From positions 744,001 to 808,000 of the forward strand of contig ML058385.1 of the NCBI GenBank assembly GCA_003013855.2: a stretch of DNA of 64,000 nucleotides, given 5' to 3'. The translations under genes and the position numbers were made by a program. Numbering within the stretch: position 1 is the stretch's first letter; every line of letters starts with the position of its first letter. Below are positions 11,576-22,524 of this stretch, piece by piece. Source of the DNA: Liriodendron chinense. Taxonomy: Eukaryota; Streptophyta; Magnoliopsida; Magnoliales; Magnoliaceae. The notes under the pieces were generated by a model. It saw only the letters and a list, made by a program, of their open reading frames with translations, was not told the DNA's origin and ran no database searches.

Positions 11576-12732
11576 CTACCCTGGCTGTCGCAAGTGTTTC
11601 GGGATTATATAAAATTTCTTGGCAGTCCCTTGAGGTTCTTCAGCTAACTGACTTGCAGTTTCTTTCTGAGTAATGAACTGAGGTTTGCTTCTCTGTTCAA
11701 ACTTGTTGGCTCTAGGTTTCGCTCCTTGCCCTTTCTGCGTTACATCGGGCTTCTTCTTGACCTCTCTTTCGTCGACCAAGTCATAGTACCGGGCATCGGC
11801 CAGGAATGATTCTGCGATCGTATACGGCTTTGGGTCTGCCGCCACTCTGTACTGAACTCCCTCTCTGTTGTACTTGAAGCATTGATGATAGGTTGAGGGA
11901 ATAACGCGGTTCTGATGGAGCCACGGCCTCCCTAACAGGAGATTATACGTTGTTACCGCGTCGATTACTTGACATGTTACTTTCGTCTTCAACTCTTCAA
12001 TTTTTAGCAACACGGTGAACGACCCCAGAGTGCGTTGGCTATCTTGATTAAACCCTTGAATAACCATGGTGCTGGGACGCAGGGCTAACGGTCGGTAACC
12101 CAACCTCTGTAGTGTTTTCAACGACATGATGTTTACTGCAGACCCATCGTCAAGCATACATCGCTTAACTTCTGTGTCTCTAATCGTTCCTGTGACCATC
12201 AACGGGCGATTATGGTCTGTTGCTTCAATCGTGCGGTCTTCTTCAGAGAATGTGATTACAGAAGAGTGATCTATCTGCATTGCTTGCTGAATCGGTGCAT
12301 TTCCTTCCCAGAATTTATCGGGATCGTTTATTTCTGCTTCGATCTCTGTCATCATCACTTCTCTGACTTCGCTGTCTAACAATGCATTGATCAACATCTC
12401 CCTATATACCTTTGAGAGACACAAGGCATTGTATATGCTCAAGTGAGCCGGGCCTTTCGCAGGTGTGACACAACATCATATGACACTGGCGCTGCCCCTT
12501 GCCTTGGCTCCGACCGACCAGACATGGCTTCAACAACTTTCTCTTTCAACTTCTGCCCCTGGGGCCTCGTTGATGGTATATCCGAGTTTCCATCTTCTTG
12601 CATCGGGTCGACTGGTTCTGGCCGAAAGCGTTCCGGCATTTGCCTTCCGGATCGGAGGATGACGGCATTAACTTCTTCTTCACGTGCCCCTGATGTCTCT
12701 CCTACTGATGACTGTTCTGTGAATGATACCAT
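11576..12732 (-). pseudogene. pol: Aspartic protease region of element A
   Basis: The frame 12442-11576 carries a retropepsin site MLDDGSAVNIM followed by LGYRPLALRPS and, 60-70 residues on, YNLLLGRPWLH, the usual flap and C-terminal hydrophobic-Gly motifs. Asp-Asp-Gly-Ser replaces the common Asp-Thr/Ser-Gly; DxGS forms are usual in this lineage. The preceding frame (12732-12439) is a gag-protease spacer rich in charged residues and joins it through a break at about 12440. The protease would cleave the Gag-Pol polyprotein in virus-like particles. Confidence 0.85.
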
Positions 12733-12744
12733 CGCACAGTGTAC

Positions 12745-14167
12745 CTAAGCCTCGATAAATCGACTCTTCTCCGAGCTAATCTTCTTTCTTGTCCCTTTCT
12801 TCTTGCGGTTGAGGAGTCTTCTTCGATTCTCGAGCCTCTTCCGGCTGTTAACCAAAGTCCAGGGATCTTCAGGTTCAGGGAACGGGACGTGCAATTGGGT
12901 GCTTTCGTCTGAGGGGAAGGCCGAAACTACCCCAGATGTTTCCTTCGTCGTTGTTTCAGGTGACTTCATATTGATCACCCCTTGGTTGATCAACCCTTGT
13001 ATTCGTCCCTTTAGACTAAAACAGTCTTTTGTCTTGTGGCTCAGACACCGATGGTATGTACAATACCGGGGATCATTCACCTTCCCAACTTTGTGTGGCC
13101 GAATCGATTCTGGTAAGCGGATCACATTCTCCTCCACTAGTTGTTCCATGATGGGGATCAGATCGGCCATGTCGAAAGTGTACGGGCCATAGGCTCTTTC
13201 TCTCTCGGCTATTGTTATTCCTCGAGAAACGTAAGGCCTCTTGCCTCTGTCTTGGGTAGGTGTTGCTTTCGTGTCTGTCTTGGAATCCACGGCAGGGTCG
13301 CTTACGATCTATCATACCTTTGCCTTTGCTTATGTTGTGCGTTTCTGCAATCCTTACTCCTTCTCTTCTTTGCCTTTCGGGCCTGAAGTTCACTCGTGCT
13401 GCGGCTTCTTCTACCAGGTGTGCTTTGGTGGCCAGTTCTCGAAAAGAGTGAAAACTATTCCCCGATAACCCGTATGATATCATTGGGTCCAGGGCTCGCA
13501 TACACATCTTTATCTGTTCTTTCTCACTGGGTAACTCTTGGCATTGAGCGGCTATCGTCCCCCATCGGTCCATGAACCTCTCCACGGGCTCGCCCTGTCT
13601 TTGTTTAATCAAGGCCGGATCTGTTACTGATGTTTCTCTTTCTGTAGAGAAGAATTTCGAGATAAAACTGTCTCGCATTTGCTCCCATGTCCTCACTGAT
13701 CCGGCTGGTAGCGACATGTACCATTGAAAAGCCTTCCCTGTCAGCGTCGACCCAAATAGCCGCATACAGTACGGTGGGACGGTCGACCAATTCCCCAATG
13801 CTGTGAGGAAGTGAGTAATATGCTCCTCTGGCGACCCCCTACCGTCAAATTTTTCGAAATCCGGACATCTGAAATTGACCGGGAATGGTATCTCTTCCAT
13901 CTCTAGTGGGTATGGGACTTGGTATTTATACCCGGTTCCCCTTTCTTTCTCTTTCTCTTGTCGCATGAGGCTCGTAATTGTTTGCGACAGTTCCTCTCTC
14001 GACATTTGCACAGTCGGGGCTGGTATTTGCTCCGCTGGAACTCTTCTGGCCTGGGTAAGCTGTTCGGCGTTAGTTGGCCCTTCTGCTGCCCCTTGAGATT
14101 CTTCGGCTGATTGGCATGTTGGTGGTACATGACTTCTTGCAGCGTTCTGAGCTATCAGAGTGGTCAA
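12745..14167 (-). pseudogene. gag: Gag of element A (capsid-type domain and nucleocapsid-like zinc motif)
   Basis: The frame 14167-13073 contains the Retrotrans_gag domain: PEEHITHFLTAL, GKAFQWYMSLPAGSVRTWEQM, FISKFF, then EPVERFMDRW and RALDPMI. A shift near 13290 leads into 13290-12745. That part has a Cys/His cluster YCTYHRCLSHKTKDC, a variant zinc motif typical of Tat Gag (C-x2-H-x4-H-x4-C) rather than a classical CCHC knuckle. Gag packages RNA and forms the cytoplasmic particle. No alternative identity is likely. Confidence 0.88.
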
Positions 14168-14730
14168 CGCTTATTGAATGATCCTCATTCGTTCATTCGT
14201 CTCACGATTGGCCTGAACTAATATGTCGATTTGATCTTGGACTGTCGGCAATTCTTCCGCTTCATACGGTCCCTCTTCTTCCTCTGCTACCTGAACCATT
14301 GCAACTAGCATCGGTCGTATCTTCTGAACCTGCCCCTGTCTCGGCTTAAGAACTTCATGGGCTGGGAGCTCTTCACAAGTGTGGTCCCAGTTGGCTTAAG
14401 TGTGATGTAGGTAGCCCTGGACAATGGCGGAAACTGTTCAATTGTCATTACCGGCACTGGGGACTTGGTTGATGCGACCTGACTGCTGATAGGGATCTTC
14501 TGCCCCTGTTTTGGCTGCCATTATTTCCTGATCGCGGGGCGGGGTCTCGCAATATTCGCCTTCTTATATGCTGCTAAGATGGCTGCTTTCTTCTGCTCTT
14601 TCTTCTGTCGGCGCGTTTCGACCAACTGCCATCCTGAGTTGCCAGTGCTTGTTGTGGTTGGGATGAAGCGGGGGAAGCTGAAGCCTCCAGTGGCAAGGAA
14701 GTTGCACAAGCTGTTCAGTGAGCATGCCAT
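14168..14730 (-). pseudogene. gag: N-terminal Gag extension of element A
   Basis: Upstream of the capsid domain the minus strand stays coding-like but carries several stops, including a TAA just before the 14167 start that fits CAA changed to TAA. The first part (14730-14521) is Lys/Ala-rich (RRQKKEQKKAAILAAYKK) and the later part Glu-rich. Long variable N-terminal extensions are usual in Tat Gag. The true start codon cannot be fixed. Confidence 0.55.
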
Positions 14731-14942
14731 TTCTTCTGTCTTTCCTAGTATCTTGCTAATTCTGCTGTGTCATAAAAATCATTAGAACAGTTCACAAGTG
14801 CGGTCGGGAGTATGGGCCCATCGATCGCAGTGCATAAACCGACAAAATAAGCAAGAAGGAGACAAATACGTGTAGTTGTGGAAGTTTGTGAGTTTGAAAA
14901 CCTTTTAAATGTCTATTGCCTTAGAGATGAAGGGAAGAACGT

Positions 14943-14960
14943 TCCCGTTGAGAGTCGCCA
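14943..14960 (-). other. Second PBS-like site in the leader of element A
   Basis: The minus strand reads TGGCGACTCTCAACGGGA, sharing its first ten bases with the PBS beside the LTR. On its upstream side it is preceded by ATGCCCCTCGGGCACCAAAC, which ends in CACCA plus AAC, the same AAC spacer as at the real LTR/PBS junction. It looks like a relic of another LTR/PBS junction, or a duplicated leader, about 150 bp inside the element. Confidence 0.55.
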
Positions 14961-15093
14961 GTTTGGTGCCCGAGGGGCATCGAAATATTACGCTTTGCAG
15001 TAACTTTCCTATGCGTAGATTCGTGTTTGCAAGTAATTGATCTTAGAGTGTTCCTATATTCAGATATAACCAGAGATTTTGGTATAGTTCGAT

Positions 15094-15111
15094 TCCCCAG
15101 CAGAGTCGCCA
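15094..15111 (-). other. Primer-binding site of element A
   Basis: TGGCGACTCTGCTGGGGA begins three bases (AAC) inside the 5' LTR on the minus strand. TGGCGACTC-type sites are used by Ogre/Tat elements and are usually assigned to a tRNA-Arg primer. The exact isoacceptor was not checked. Its position and strand fix the direction of the element. Confidence 0.9.
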
Positions 15112-15382
15112 GTTTGTTAGAACTAGAAAATGCAACGATTACATTTTCCGGTGTATTGTTGTTCTGGGCTTCTGAATAATAGAAACATTCATAGACAATC
15201 ACAAGCATTCACAAAGTACGCAAGAGAAGAGATATCGCGAGGCGAATTTTATTCCAGAGATCCTGAGATCTTGTACATTCTAGGCCGTGATCTGGCACGA
15301 GCCCTTAATTACATTGAACGATCGATGACCCTTAATTAAAAGGCAAAAGACTAGTCAGCGGGGACTATGGTCTCAGAGTTCA

Positions 15383-15502
15383 TGGTCGTAGAGACCTGTA
15401 TTTGTGTGGTCGTAGAGACCTGTATTTGTATGGTCGCGGAGACCTGTATTTGTATGGTCGCGGAGACCTGTGTTTGTATGGTCGCGGAGACCTGTGTTTG
15501 TT
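15383..15502. repeat. 24-bp tandem repeat, five copies, in right LTR of A
   Basis: Units start at 15383, 15407, 15431, 15455 and 15479. The copy number and order match the left LTR array, with a few base differences at the TAGAGA/CGGAGA position. Confidence 0.9.
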
Positions 15503-16673
15503 GTGTTTTGTTATAGACTGATCCATCTTTGTATGAGTCAGACGTCTATGTCCCATGTTTTGACCGAAGATCCGGGCTGAGACTATCAGGGTTTTTAACC
15601 GAGGGGTACGACTCTAGGCCTGCGCCCGTCATTTGTGACGGGTGACCGCGGGAAGACCGATCTGCAGTTGTATGTACCTAGGCAGCTCAACCAGTGGATG
15701 TCGTTTGGATGGGTAGGGCATCGACTGTTCTTGAAGTGTCAGTCTTTAATAAATTTCGGGTAATAGTTTAGAACTCTCTTGGTATGGTTTATCGTGTTAA
15801 CCATAGTCCCCTTTGCTTAGTCCGAACCTGAATCTGGGTCATATTATGATAGTACATGTGATGATGATACATCAGTATGATTCTGGGCACTGGCGGCCTC
15901 TTTTCGAGAAGTTACTTCGTTCATCTCGTTGGATCGGATCGGACTCCGGAAGCTTGCATTCTGCTCATTGGGTGGCCCGGATGAGTCATTTGACTGCTCC
16001 ATTGCGTCCGAAATGCTCGAAATACCCAAACGGGGCTCGAAAACATCATAGAATGAAGATTTAAAGGTGTTGAAATGAACGTTCAAAGTGCTGATTTTTA
16101 TGATCCGCTGGCCTGATTTTACTGATGTGCTGGGGCCAGTGCGTCCAAAAATAATTGTTAAAAATGTTCTATTTTCCTGATGCGCTGGGCTATTTTTATG
16201 ATACGCTGAGGCCAGTGCGTAAAAAAATGACTTGTTTTAAGATGTACAATTTTCTGATTCGCTGGCCTATTTTTATGATGCGCTGGGGACAGTGCATCAA
16301 AAAATGACTTGTTTTAAGATGTATATTTTTCTGATCCGTTGGCCTATTTTTATGATGCGCTGGGGCCAGTGCGTCCAAAAATGACTTGTTTTGGAATATT
16401 GATTTATTTGATCCGCTGAGGTATTTTTCTGACGCGCTGGGACCAGTGCGTCCGAAAATAACTTTGTTTTGAAAATGATTGATTTTCGTGATGCGCTGCT
16501 ATACCTGCGCAATTTGAAGTTATTTCATCTCCGGACCTGTTGTGGTCGGAGATGGGGTTTCCGGCGAGGGATTCCGTTGATCGGAAGGGGATTCCGGTGA
16601 TCGGAATTAGGTTTCGGGCGAAGGGACGCGGCTCTCTCTTTCTGGATCCGTCCGAATGAAGCGAAGGGAGGGG

Positions 16674-16681
16674 TATTTATA
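16674..16681 (-). promoter_or_regulatory. TATA box of the 5' LTR of element A
   Basis: The minus strand reads GGCTATAAATACCCC, identical to the left LTR. This is the predicted core promoter for genomic RNA and Gag-Pol expression. Confidence 0.75.
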
Positions 16682-17461
16682 GCCGAAGTCAGCCAATAGG
16701 AGACCGCCACGTGTAGCGCGTCGAGAAAACATGCTGGCGCGTCGAGAAAATCACTCGGCGTGTCTAAAAATGTCTTAGTTCAAATGCTGATTTTTAGGGC
16801 GCACTGGCTGTCAGTGCGTCCTGAAATTCCTGAAAATGCCTGATTTATTGGACGCGCTGACGGTCAGTGCGTCCTGAAATTCCTGAATTATTGGATGCGC
16901 TGGACGATTTTCTTGATGTGCTGGAGGCAGTGCGTCCTGAAATTTACTTCGGAAAGGTTTGAATTTCTTGATGCGCTGGGTGAATTTTTTAATGCGCTGG
17001 GGGCAGTGCGTCCTGAAATTCACTTCGTAAAACCGTTTGAATTTCTAGATGCGCTGGGTGAATTTCTTGATGCGCTGGAGGCAGTGCGTCCTGAAATTCA
17101 CTTTATAAAATAGTCTGAATTTCTAGATGCGCTGACCATGAATTTCTTGATGCGCCGACGTACTCGTGTTTTACAAAATTGGGTTTTGCGAAACGAAGGG
17201 CTTGCGGGGCCCGCTTTGCGATGGATGTCGATGCACTGGCTCTATTTTTCATGATCGAAGTAACCCTCCCAAATTTGGAGGGTTCTGATCATGATGACCG
17301 GTGGGGTCCATCACTGGCTTAATTTTTCATTTTTGATCAAGTCTGACGTGTGTTGTGATTTTTACCGCGATTTTCGATGCACTGGCCCTAAATCCAATCA
17401 AGTGATGATTTTGACATTTACAATCATTGTTTTGAAGATCTTGACTTTTGGGACCCTAACA

Positions 17462-17600
17462 CACACACACACACATATATTGTTCCAGGCTGTTAAATCC
17501 CAATTCGAGCGATCAAGATTAACACTGGTTTTTATTGGAAATCTCTCGGGATTTTGGTCCCGACGTAGTTTAAGGTCTTCGGACCCCTGGGGATGGGAGG
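17462..17600. repeat. (AC)n/(TA)n tract and last remaining unit of the 148-bp array in element B
   Basis: A short ACACACAC...ATATAT tract at the A junction is followed by one unit with the signature CTCTCGGG, CCGACGTAGTTTAAGG and TCTTCGGACC. This is the core of the tandem repeat seen at 50600-52440 in element C. It places the insertion of A inside or at the edge of B's array. Confidence 0.8.
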
Positions 17601-18013
17601 CTGGTAAGGATCAAGATTGAAAATTCCCGGGGTTTTTCTGAGAATGATTCAGATCATCGGGCCATGGTTGAGATCACTGTTTGACCAAGTTAATTCTCTT
17701 TCTTTTTCTTGAAAATCTCATGGAGCTTTTTCCACATTATCAAGCCAACTTCTCCTTAATTTCTCACAAGATGAGATTTTGGTGAGATTCCTTTCTCTTT
17801 TTCTCATCCTTCCCTTCCATCACTTCATTCTTACATGGAGGTACAAGATTCACTTGCAACAACTCTTCCCAAGGGGGAGTTCTTCCCAAGGAAAGAGGGT
17901 GAGAGGTCGTTTCAACCAGGTGGGAGGACTGACGGCCCCCTAGGTGCCGCCCAAGCCCCTTCTTCCCACTGATTTTTCCAGTGGGTTAGATAATGGGGTG
18001 TCCTCTCCTTTTC

Positions 18014-18020
18014 TATATAA
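18014..18020 (+). promoter_or_regulatory. Plus-strand TATA box upstream of the PMD gene in B
   Basis: TTCTATATAACATGGGGCAC is conserved exactly at 52842-52861 in element C. In both it is followed by a C-rich tract, CAACGTGCAATCTCTCTC and a long CT-rich Y-patch, the usual form of a plant core promoter. It points away from pol and toward the antisense genes. Confidence 0.6.
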
Positions 18021-18035
18021 CATGGGGCACCCTTG

Positions 18036-18061
18036 CCCCCCCCCCCCCCCCCCCCCCCCCC
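18036..18061. repeat. Uninterrupted 26-bp poly-C tract
   Basis: Twenty-six Cs lie between the plus-strand TATA box and the CT-rich leader. Element C has only five Cs, then T and CC, at the same point (52867). The tract is an expansion specific to B, or a homopolymer error. The opposite strand is G-rich and could form a quadruplex. Confidence 0.85.
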
Positions 18062-20153
18062 AACGTGCAATCTCTCTCTCTTCTTTCTCACACTCTCTAT
18101 TTCTTCAAGTTTTCTTTTTATTTGGTGGCCTTTTGTTCTTTCAAGTGGTGGGGCCTTAGTGAAGCTTTGGGACAACAAGGTGGTCCCCCTTTGATGAGTG
18201 GTGAAGGTATGGACCACTCCTTTTTCTTTCATTTCATTGTTTTCTTCTTCATTGTCTCTTCTCATGTTCTCTTTCTTTTCTTCATGTAGGTGTTCCAAGA
18301 GAGTTAAGGTGGGCCCAAGTCTTTTGGCCTTTTTCTACTTCTCCAATCTCTTCTTAAGGTGGTGCATGGAGTGGAACATTGCAAGCTTCATTTCATTTTT
18401 CTTTTCTTTTTTCATACTCCCTTCATGTATATGTAAAGGGTAATTTTGCCATGTCTATCAAGTGTGCATGGCAAAATATCCTATCTTTTCTCATGGGAGT
18501 TGGGCCCCTCTTTACGTGTATCAAATGGGCTCAAAGTGAAGTCACGGCCCTTGGTGTATTTGATGGGCCCAATACTTCATTTTGGGCTCCCTCATGCTCT
18601 CTTTTTCTTGCCATATTTTCCTTAGTCCTTTCTTTTCTTTTCCATCATCTTTTCAAGGTTTGGGCCCATGAGATTGGTAGGGCCCACCTCTCATTTTGGG
18701 CTCATAATGCTCACTTTAGATGGCCCCATCTTTCTTTACATGTGTATGGACAAAAGTGACTAGCCCATTCTTCACTTGGATCTCAAGTGGATTAGATTTC
18801 TTAGTTGGGCCTCTATGGACAAAGGGCCCAAATCTTCCACCATCTCTTGATTATGATGTACATCCTTATGCACAAAGTGTGGTGGGATCCTTGGAATTTT
18901 TCCATATAGATGGGCTTTTGGGCCCTCATTGAAACTTGTGAATGAAGTTCTTTTTTTTTAGTCATGTGTGCACCACCATACTTTGTGCATGTAGGATTCT
19001 TTCCCTTCATGCCTTTTCTTTGGATGGATGGAGGACTTGAGTTACTTGATCATCTACAAGTCCCATGAGTGAGTTGTTTCAACAATCTCACTAAGTTCAA
19101 ATGGTTTTCCCATGTTGTAGGAAAGTGAATCTCAAGAGCTCCTTTTAATGTTCCCAATCCCAAATGGATGACCTTCTTCAAGTGGGCTATCCATACAACC
19201 ATAGCTCCTTAAACTTCTCTTGGGGTGCTTGGTGGGTCATCCACCATCATTCTCAAAGATGAGTGATTTTTCTTTCAATTTGTGGGAAAGAATGATACCC
19301 ATAAGTTGCCCAATTTTGTCCTATGCTTTGGGGCCTTATGGATTTTGATCTTCAAGTGGGCTGTGTATACCATTCTTAGCCATTTTCATGATGGTTGGAT
19401 GACTCATCAAGCCATGCCCTCTTGTGCTCAAATGGTCCCCTTTTTTGTAAAGCAATTGGTGCACATAAGTTGCCCAAACTTGTCCTTGCATGGACATTTC
19501 CAACTTTGGTTCTTCATGTGGGCTATGTGCATCAATTTTTTTACCATTGGCTTCTTTGATTCATATGTTTGTGGGTAGACCACCATGTTGTACTTTCATG
19601 GTTAAAATATTTATCAAGATGATGCACATAGGTTGCCCATGGTTAACCCGTGAATGGGTTCTCATGTTTCTTCAAGTGGGCTATGTGCTCCTTTCAATCC
19701 ATTGAGGTGAGGCACTTGAGTTGCTCTTAGGGACCCATTTCCTTCCTATCCCCCACTTGTCCATGTATGTGTGTAAAAAGATGGGAACATCTTAAATGAG
19801 GATCATGGCCTTGGTAGGGAAAGTGAACCAAGCCTTGGTCACATATGGACTTTAAAGAGGGATTTCTCATGTGAAGTTTGATTCTTATCCCTTTTTATCT
19901 TATGGCACTTGAGTGCATTTGTTGTCCAAAATGTGTCTTTGGATGGTGGATTTCCCTTACCTAAGGCATGACATGCAACCCTCTTTAAGGTGGGCCTTGC
20001 TTCCTTCAATTGGCCCAACACGTATCTTAGGTGACACATGGAGTTGGACTTTGGATTTTTGCATCCGAATCCATGGGTTTCCTGGATAATGATTTGATTT
20101 GGATCTTAACGGGTAAAGGATGGGGACTTACCTGGCGAAGCTTGTAGGATTTG
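18062..20153 (+). other. Long leader/intron region of antisense PMD gene in B
   Basis: No conserved ORF. The collinear region in C is 52872-54965. Shared splice-like signals are an AAG|GTATGG donor near 18208, a CATGTAG acceptor near 18290, and a CTTGTAG acceptor nine bases before the ATG at 20154. The region is CT- and GGGCC-rich and contains a degenerate repeat listed separately. Confidence 0.45.
19160..19740. repeat. Degenerate tandem repeat of about 165 bp in B leader
   Basis: Four diverged units share the phrases CATAAGTTGCCCAA and TTCAAGTGGGCTATGTG, with the TTCAAGTGGGCT phrase near 19175, 19350, 19513 and 19673. The same series is present in element C around 53980-54500, so it is old and family-wide. 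Confidence 0.65.
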
Positions 20154-21646
20154 ATGACGGATGGTATGAGGGGGCGAAGGGCGGTCGATGAGGATGAGCC
20201 GGCCTTCATTGTTCGTCGCGGGACCCATATGTGTTATTTAGCTAAAGAGCACCAACCTCTCCCCTCCATAAAGGGTCGAGGTACTCGGGATCTCTGGGAT
20301 GATTGGGTGAAACAGCACAGCCAATGCTCGAACGTGTTCTGGCCGATACTCCTTTTGCAGGTCTTCTCACACTACGCTTTCACAATAATAACGCCAACCG
20401 CATGCTACTTGCAGCTCTCTGTGAGAGGTGGAGGGATGAGACCCACACTTTTTAACTTCCCCGTGGCGAGTGGGGAATAACTCCTCTGGATATATATATA
20501 TGCAGATTGGCTTTCCATTCCATGGGGCCATTGTTCCCCACACAGGCTCTCTTGCTCCCATTACTTCCACTGATTGGATACGACTTGTGGGAGCCATCCC
20601 ATCTGATGAATTCCAGAGCCACTAAGTGAAACTGTGATGGTTTTACAACACCTTCGCTGCTGTCATCCCTACTACCAAGCTGGAGGCCCTTCACAAAGCA
20701 CGGGCTATGATTACTTATATGCCTTTGGGACGTTCCTTTTTTGTCATGCGAACAAGAGGGTCGACCCTAGATTTCTTCGCTTCGTTGAGGATCTTCATCA
20801 TTCGTATAATTGGAACGGTGCTATCTTGACTCGCATCTACCAAGGTTTAGATAAGACCTCTCGGAGTAGCCGATCCTACACAGGTTTCTGGCCCGTCGTG
20901 GTGGTATTCTTTTTAACCTTCCCTGGAGACATTTGTCTTCTTTCTCCATCTGATCATTATGTCTGCCCTTGCCCAGACCCGCTTTTATGATCATTTTGCT
21001 CATCTCTCACTGAGGATACGAGATGGTGTTGAGCCATCTTTGTACCACTTCATGCACTGGCATCAGCAAAACCGTTAGCGAAATTCTCGAGTGTCTGGGG
21101 ACAATTGACGCCCTGACATAGACGGATTGACCGTCGAGGATGTAAGTATCTTGTTTTCCTTATCTGTCGTGCTACTCTGGGGCTGATTGTGATGAAACAC
21201 ATTTGTTGTAGTTCGCTCGGATGCCGTACGCCAACTTTCCACTTTACTATACCCCTTAACGTGTGGAAGCATATGATTCTTCATGTTTTCGGATCATGCT
21301 CTCTGACGCCAAATCATTTCAGTGGTACTTGGGTGAGAGGCTGCTCCGACAGATCACTGGTGTGGTTCGGGTTCCTTGTTCTGCACCTCCTCCGGCTGCT
21401 CAGATCCAGGCTGATGCTTTAGCCGATGCCTTCGTAGGCCAGCCTGGGTTTTGTTTCACAATCCTGGATCGTGACTACGACGAGTGGTACTTGCTGTACG
21501 GATAGAGGCCTCTTCTTCCTTCACTCTACGTTCCAGGGGGTCGTCGTAGATATGCTGGCGGATCCGTGACAGCTCCTCTGATGGACCTTCATCGTCAGGA
21601 GCGGGATGAGAGGAGAGATGATGATGATTATGTTGGTGATCTATAG
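20154..21646 (+). pseudogene. PMD gene 1 of element B (decayed)
   Basis: It is collinear with the better copy at 54966-56458. The start reads MTDGMRGRRAVDEDEPAFIV against MADGTRGRRVIDEDDPAFII in C. The frame is lost by a shift near 20310 and by a TAA directly after the codons for ETHTF, the same codon position as the TAG in C. Exon 2/3 pieces (LAFYDHF-type sequence from about 20980; RMPYANFPLYYTP from about 21220; FTILDRDYDEWYLLYG to 21504, then a TAG) remain readable to the stop at 21644. The gene structure therefore matches C: three exons of a PMD protein. This copy cannot make a full protein. Confidence 0.8.
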
Positions 21647-22524
21647 CCTGCTTCTGTATTCAGCTTGTTTGATGTACAACATTTTGACATTTTTAAGGCC
21701 TTTTGCTTGATCCTTCTTCTGTATCAAATCTTCTGAATGAATATACAACCCTGATTTGTCTCAGAACCTCTTGATGATGCTTGGATGTTTTGACTCTCGA
21801 CTCATTCTTTGATGCTTTGTGGAAGATAAGATTTCTCAACTGTATGGATGATGACTTGAACGGTTCAGATTACTTGATTTGGCCATGTGGGCCCTTTTCA
21901 GACTTCAGCTTTGCTTTGGAGCACTTATCCTTGATGTTTCGTGAGGCTAAGAAGGCTTTCCCTGGTGTGGATGATGGATTGGACGGTTCAGATTGCCTTT
22001 TTTAGCCATGTGGGCCCACTTGATGATCAGATCCTGGACTCTGACCTTCTTTCTTGATGATCAAGCCCTTTTGATCTTGCTATTTTATGACTCATGTGAG
22101 CTCTTTCATGGTTTAGATCATGATGATCTAGTCTTTGAATGGCCTGGATTGCTTGTGAGCCTTTCTTGATCAATTTTCCTTCTCTTTGACTTGATCAGAT
22201 CCATGTTGGGCGTAGTACTTCATGATTGGATAAGTGGGGTACCTTCTTAGATGATTCAGATCAGTCTTAATCGAAATCTGGAGTTGTTTGGAGCCTTGGG
22301 CGGCCCTCAGGGTGCCATCTGCTGACGTGGACTGGCAGTCTTACCTACCAAAGACTGTGAGGCCAATCCACGGAGAGAGAGAGAATTCGTCCGTATGGGC
22401 GGCCCATAGCGGGCCTCTCAAACCTCGCCTCTTGTGCGGTCCATGCGGCTTTGGTTCGGACATTCTCCTCTTGCTTTCTTTTGCTGTTCCCATATTCCTT
22501 GTACTCTCAAGTTCGATTCCAGCT
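21647..22524. other. Spacer between the two antisense genes of B, with degenerate repeats
   Basis: No gene is seen. The phrase GATGATGACTTGAACGGTTC occurs near 21846 and a diverged form near 21966, with related GGGCCC and TTGATGATCA phrases between. The corresponding spacer in C (56459-57474) shows the same phrases as a clearer duplication. A promoter for the second gene may lie near 22300-22500, but no clear TATA box was found. Confidence 0.45.

Larger units (their letters stand above)
1..17461 (-). mobile_element. Element A: Tat-lineage Ty3/gypsy LTR retrotransposon with antisense PMD cargo
   Basis: Two near-identical LTRs flank an internal region read on the minus strand in the order gag, protease, RT, RNase H, second (archaeal-type) RNase H, integrase. 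The dual RNase H and the TGGCGACTC-type PBS are hallmarks of the Tat lineage, which includes Ogre. Between integrase and the 3' LTR, a plant mobile domain gene runs on the plus strand. The left LTR is cut by the window start, about 140 bp short of the right one. The right edge abuts element B inside B's own sequence, so A looks nested. Several reading frames carry stops or shifts, so this copy is not autonomous now, but the LTRs differ by only a few bases per 60, which suggests a fairly recent insertion. Confidence 0.93.
15115..17461 (-). repeat. 5' LTR of element A (complete, 2347 bp)
   Basis: It runs from TGTTAG to CTAACA, a six-base perfect inverted end, and matches the left copy from 15255 on. 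It carries the five-copy 24-bp array (15383-15502), the palindrome array (about 16100-17150) and a TATA box. Its right edge at 17461 runs straight into (AC)n DNA of element B, so the target duplication is probably ACACA or CACAC. The other flank lies outside the window. Confidence 0.95.

Noticed and set aside
15094..15111. tRNA gene at the TGGCGACTC site
   Set aside because: Only the 3'-end complement is present, with no cloverleaf; it is a primer-binding site.
17944..18298. Pro-rich and Gly-rich ORFs around 18.0-18.3 kb
   Set aside because: They are read through the poly-C tract and pyrimidine leader and are not conserved in element C.
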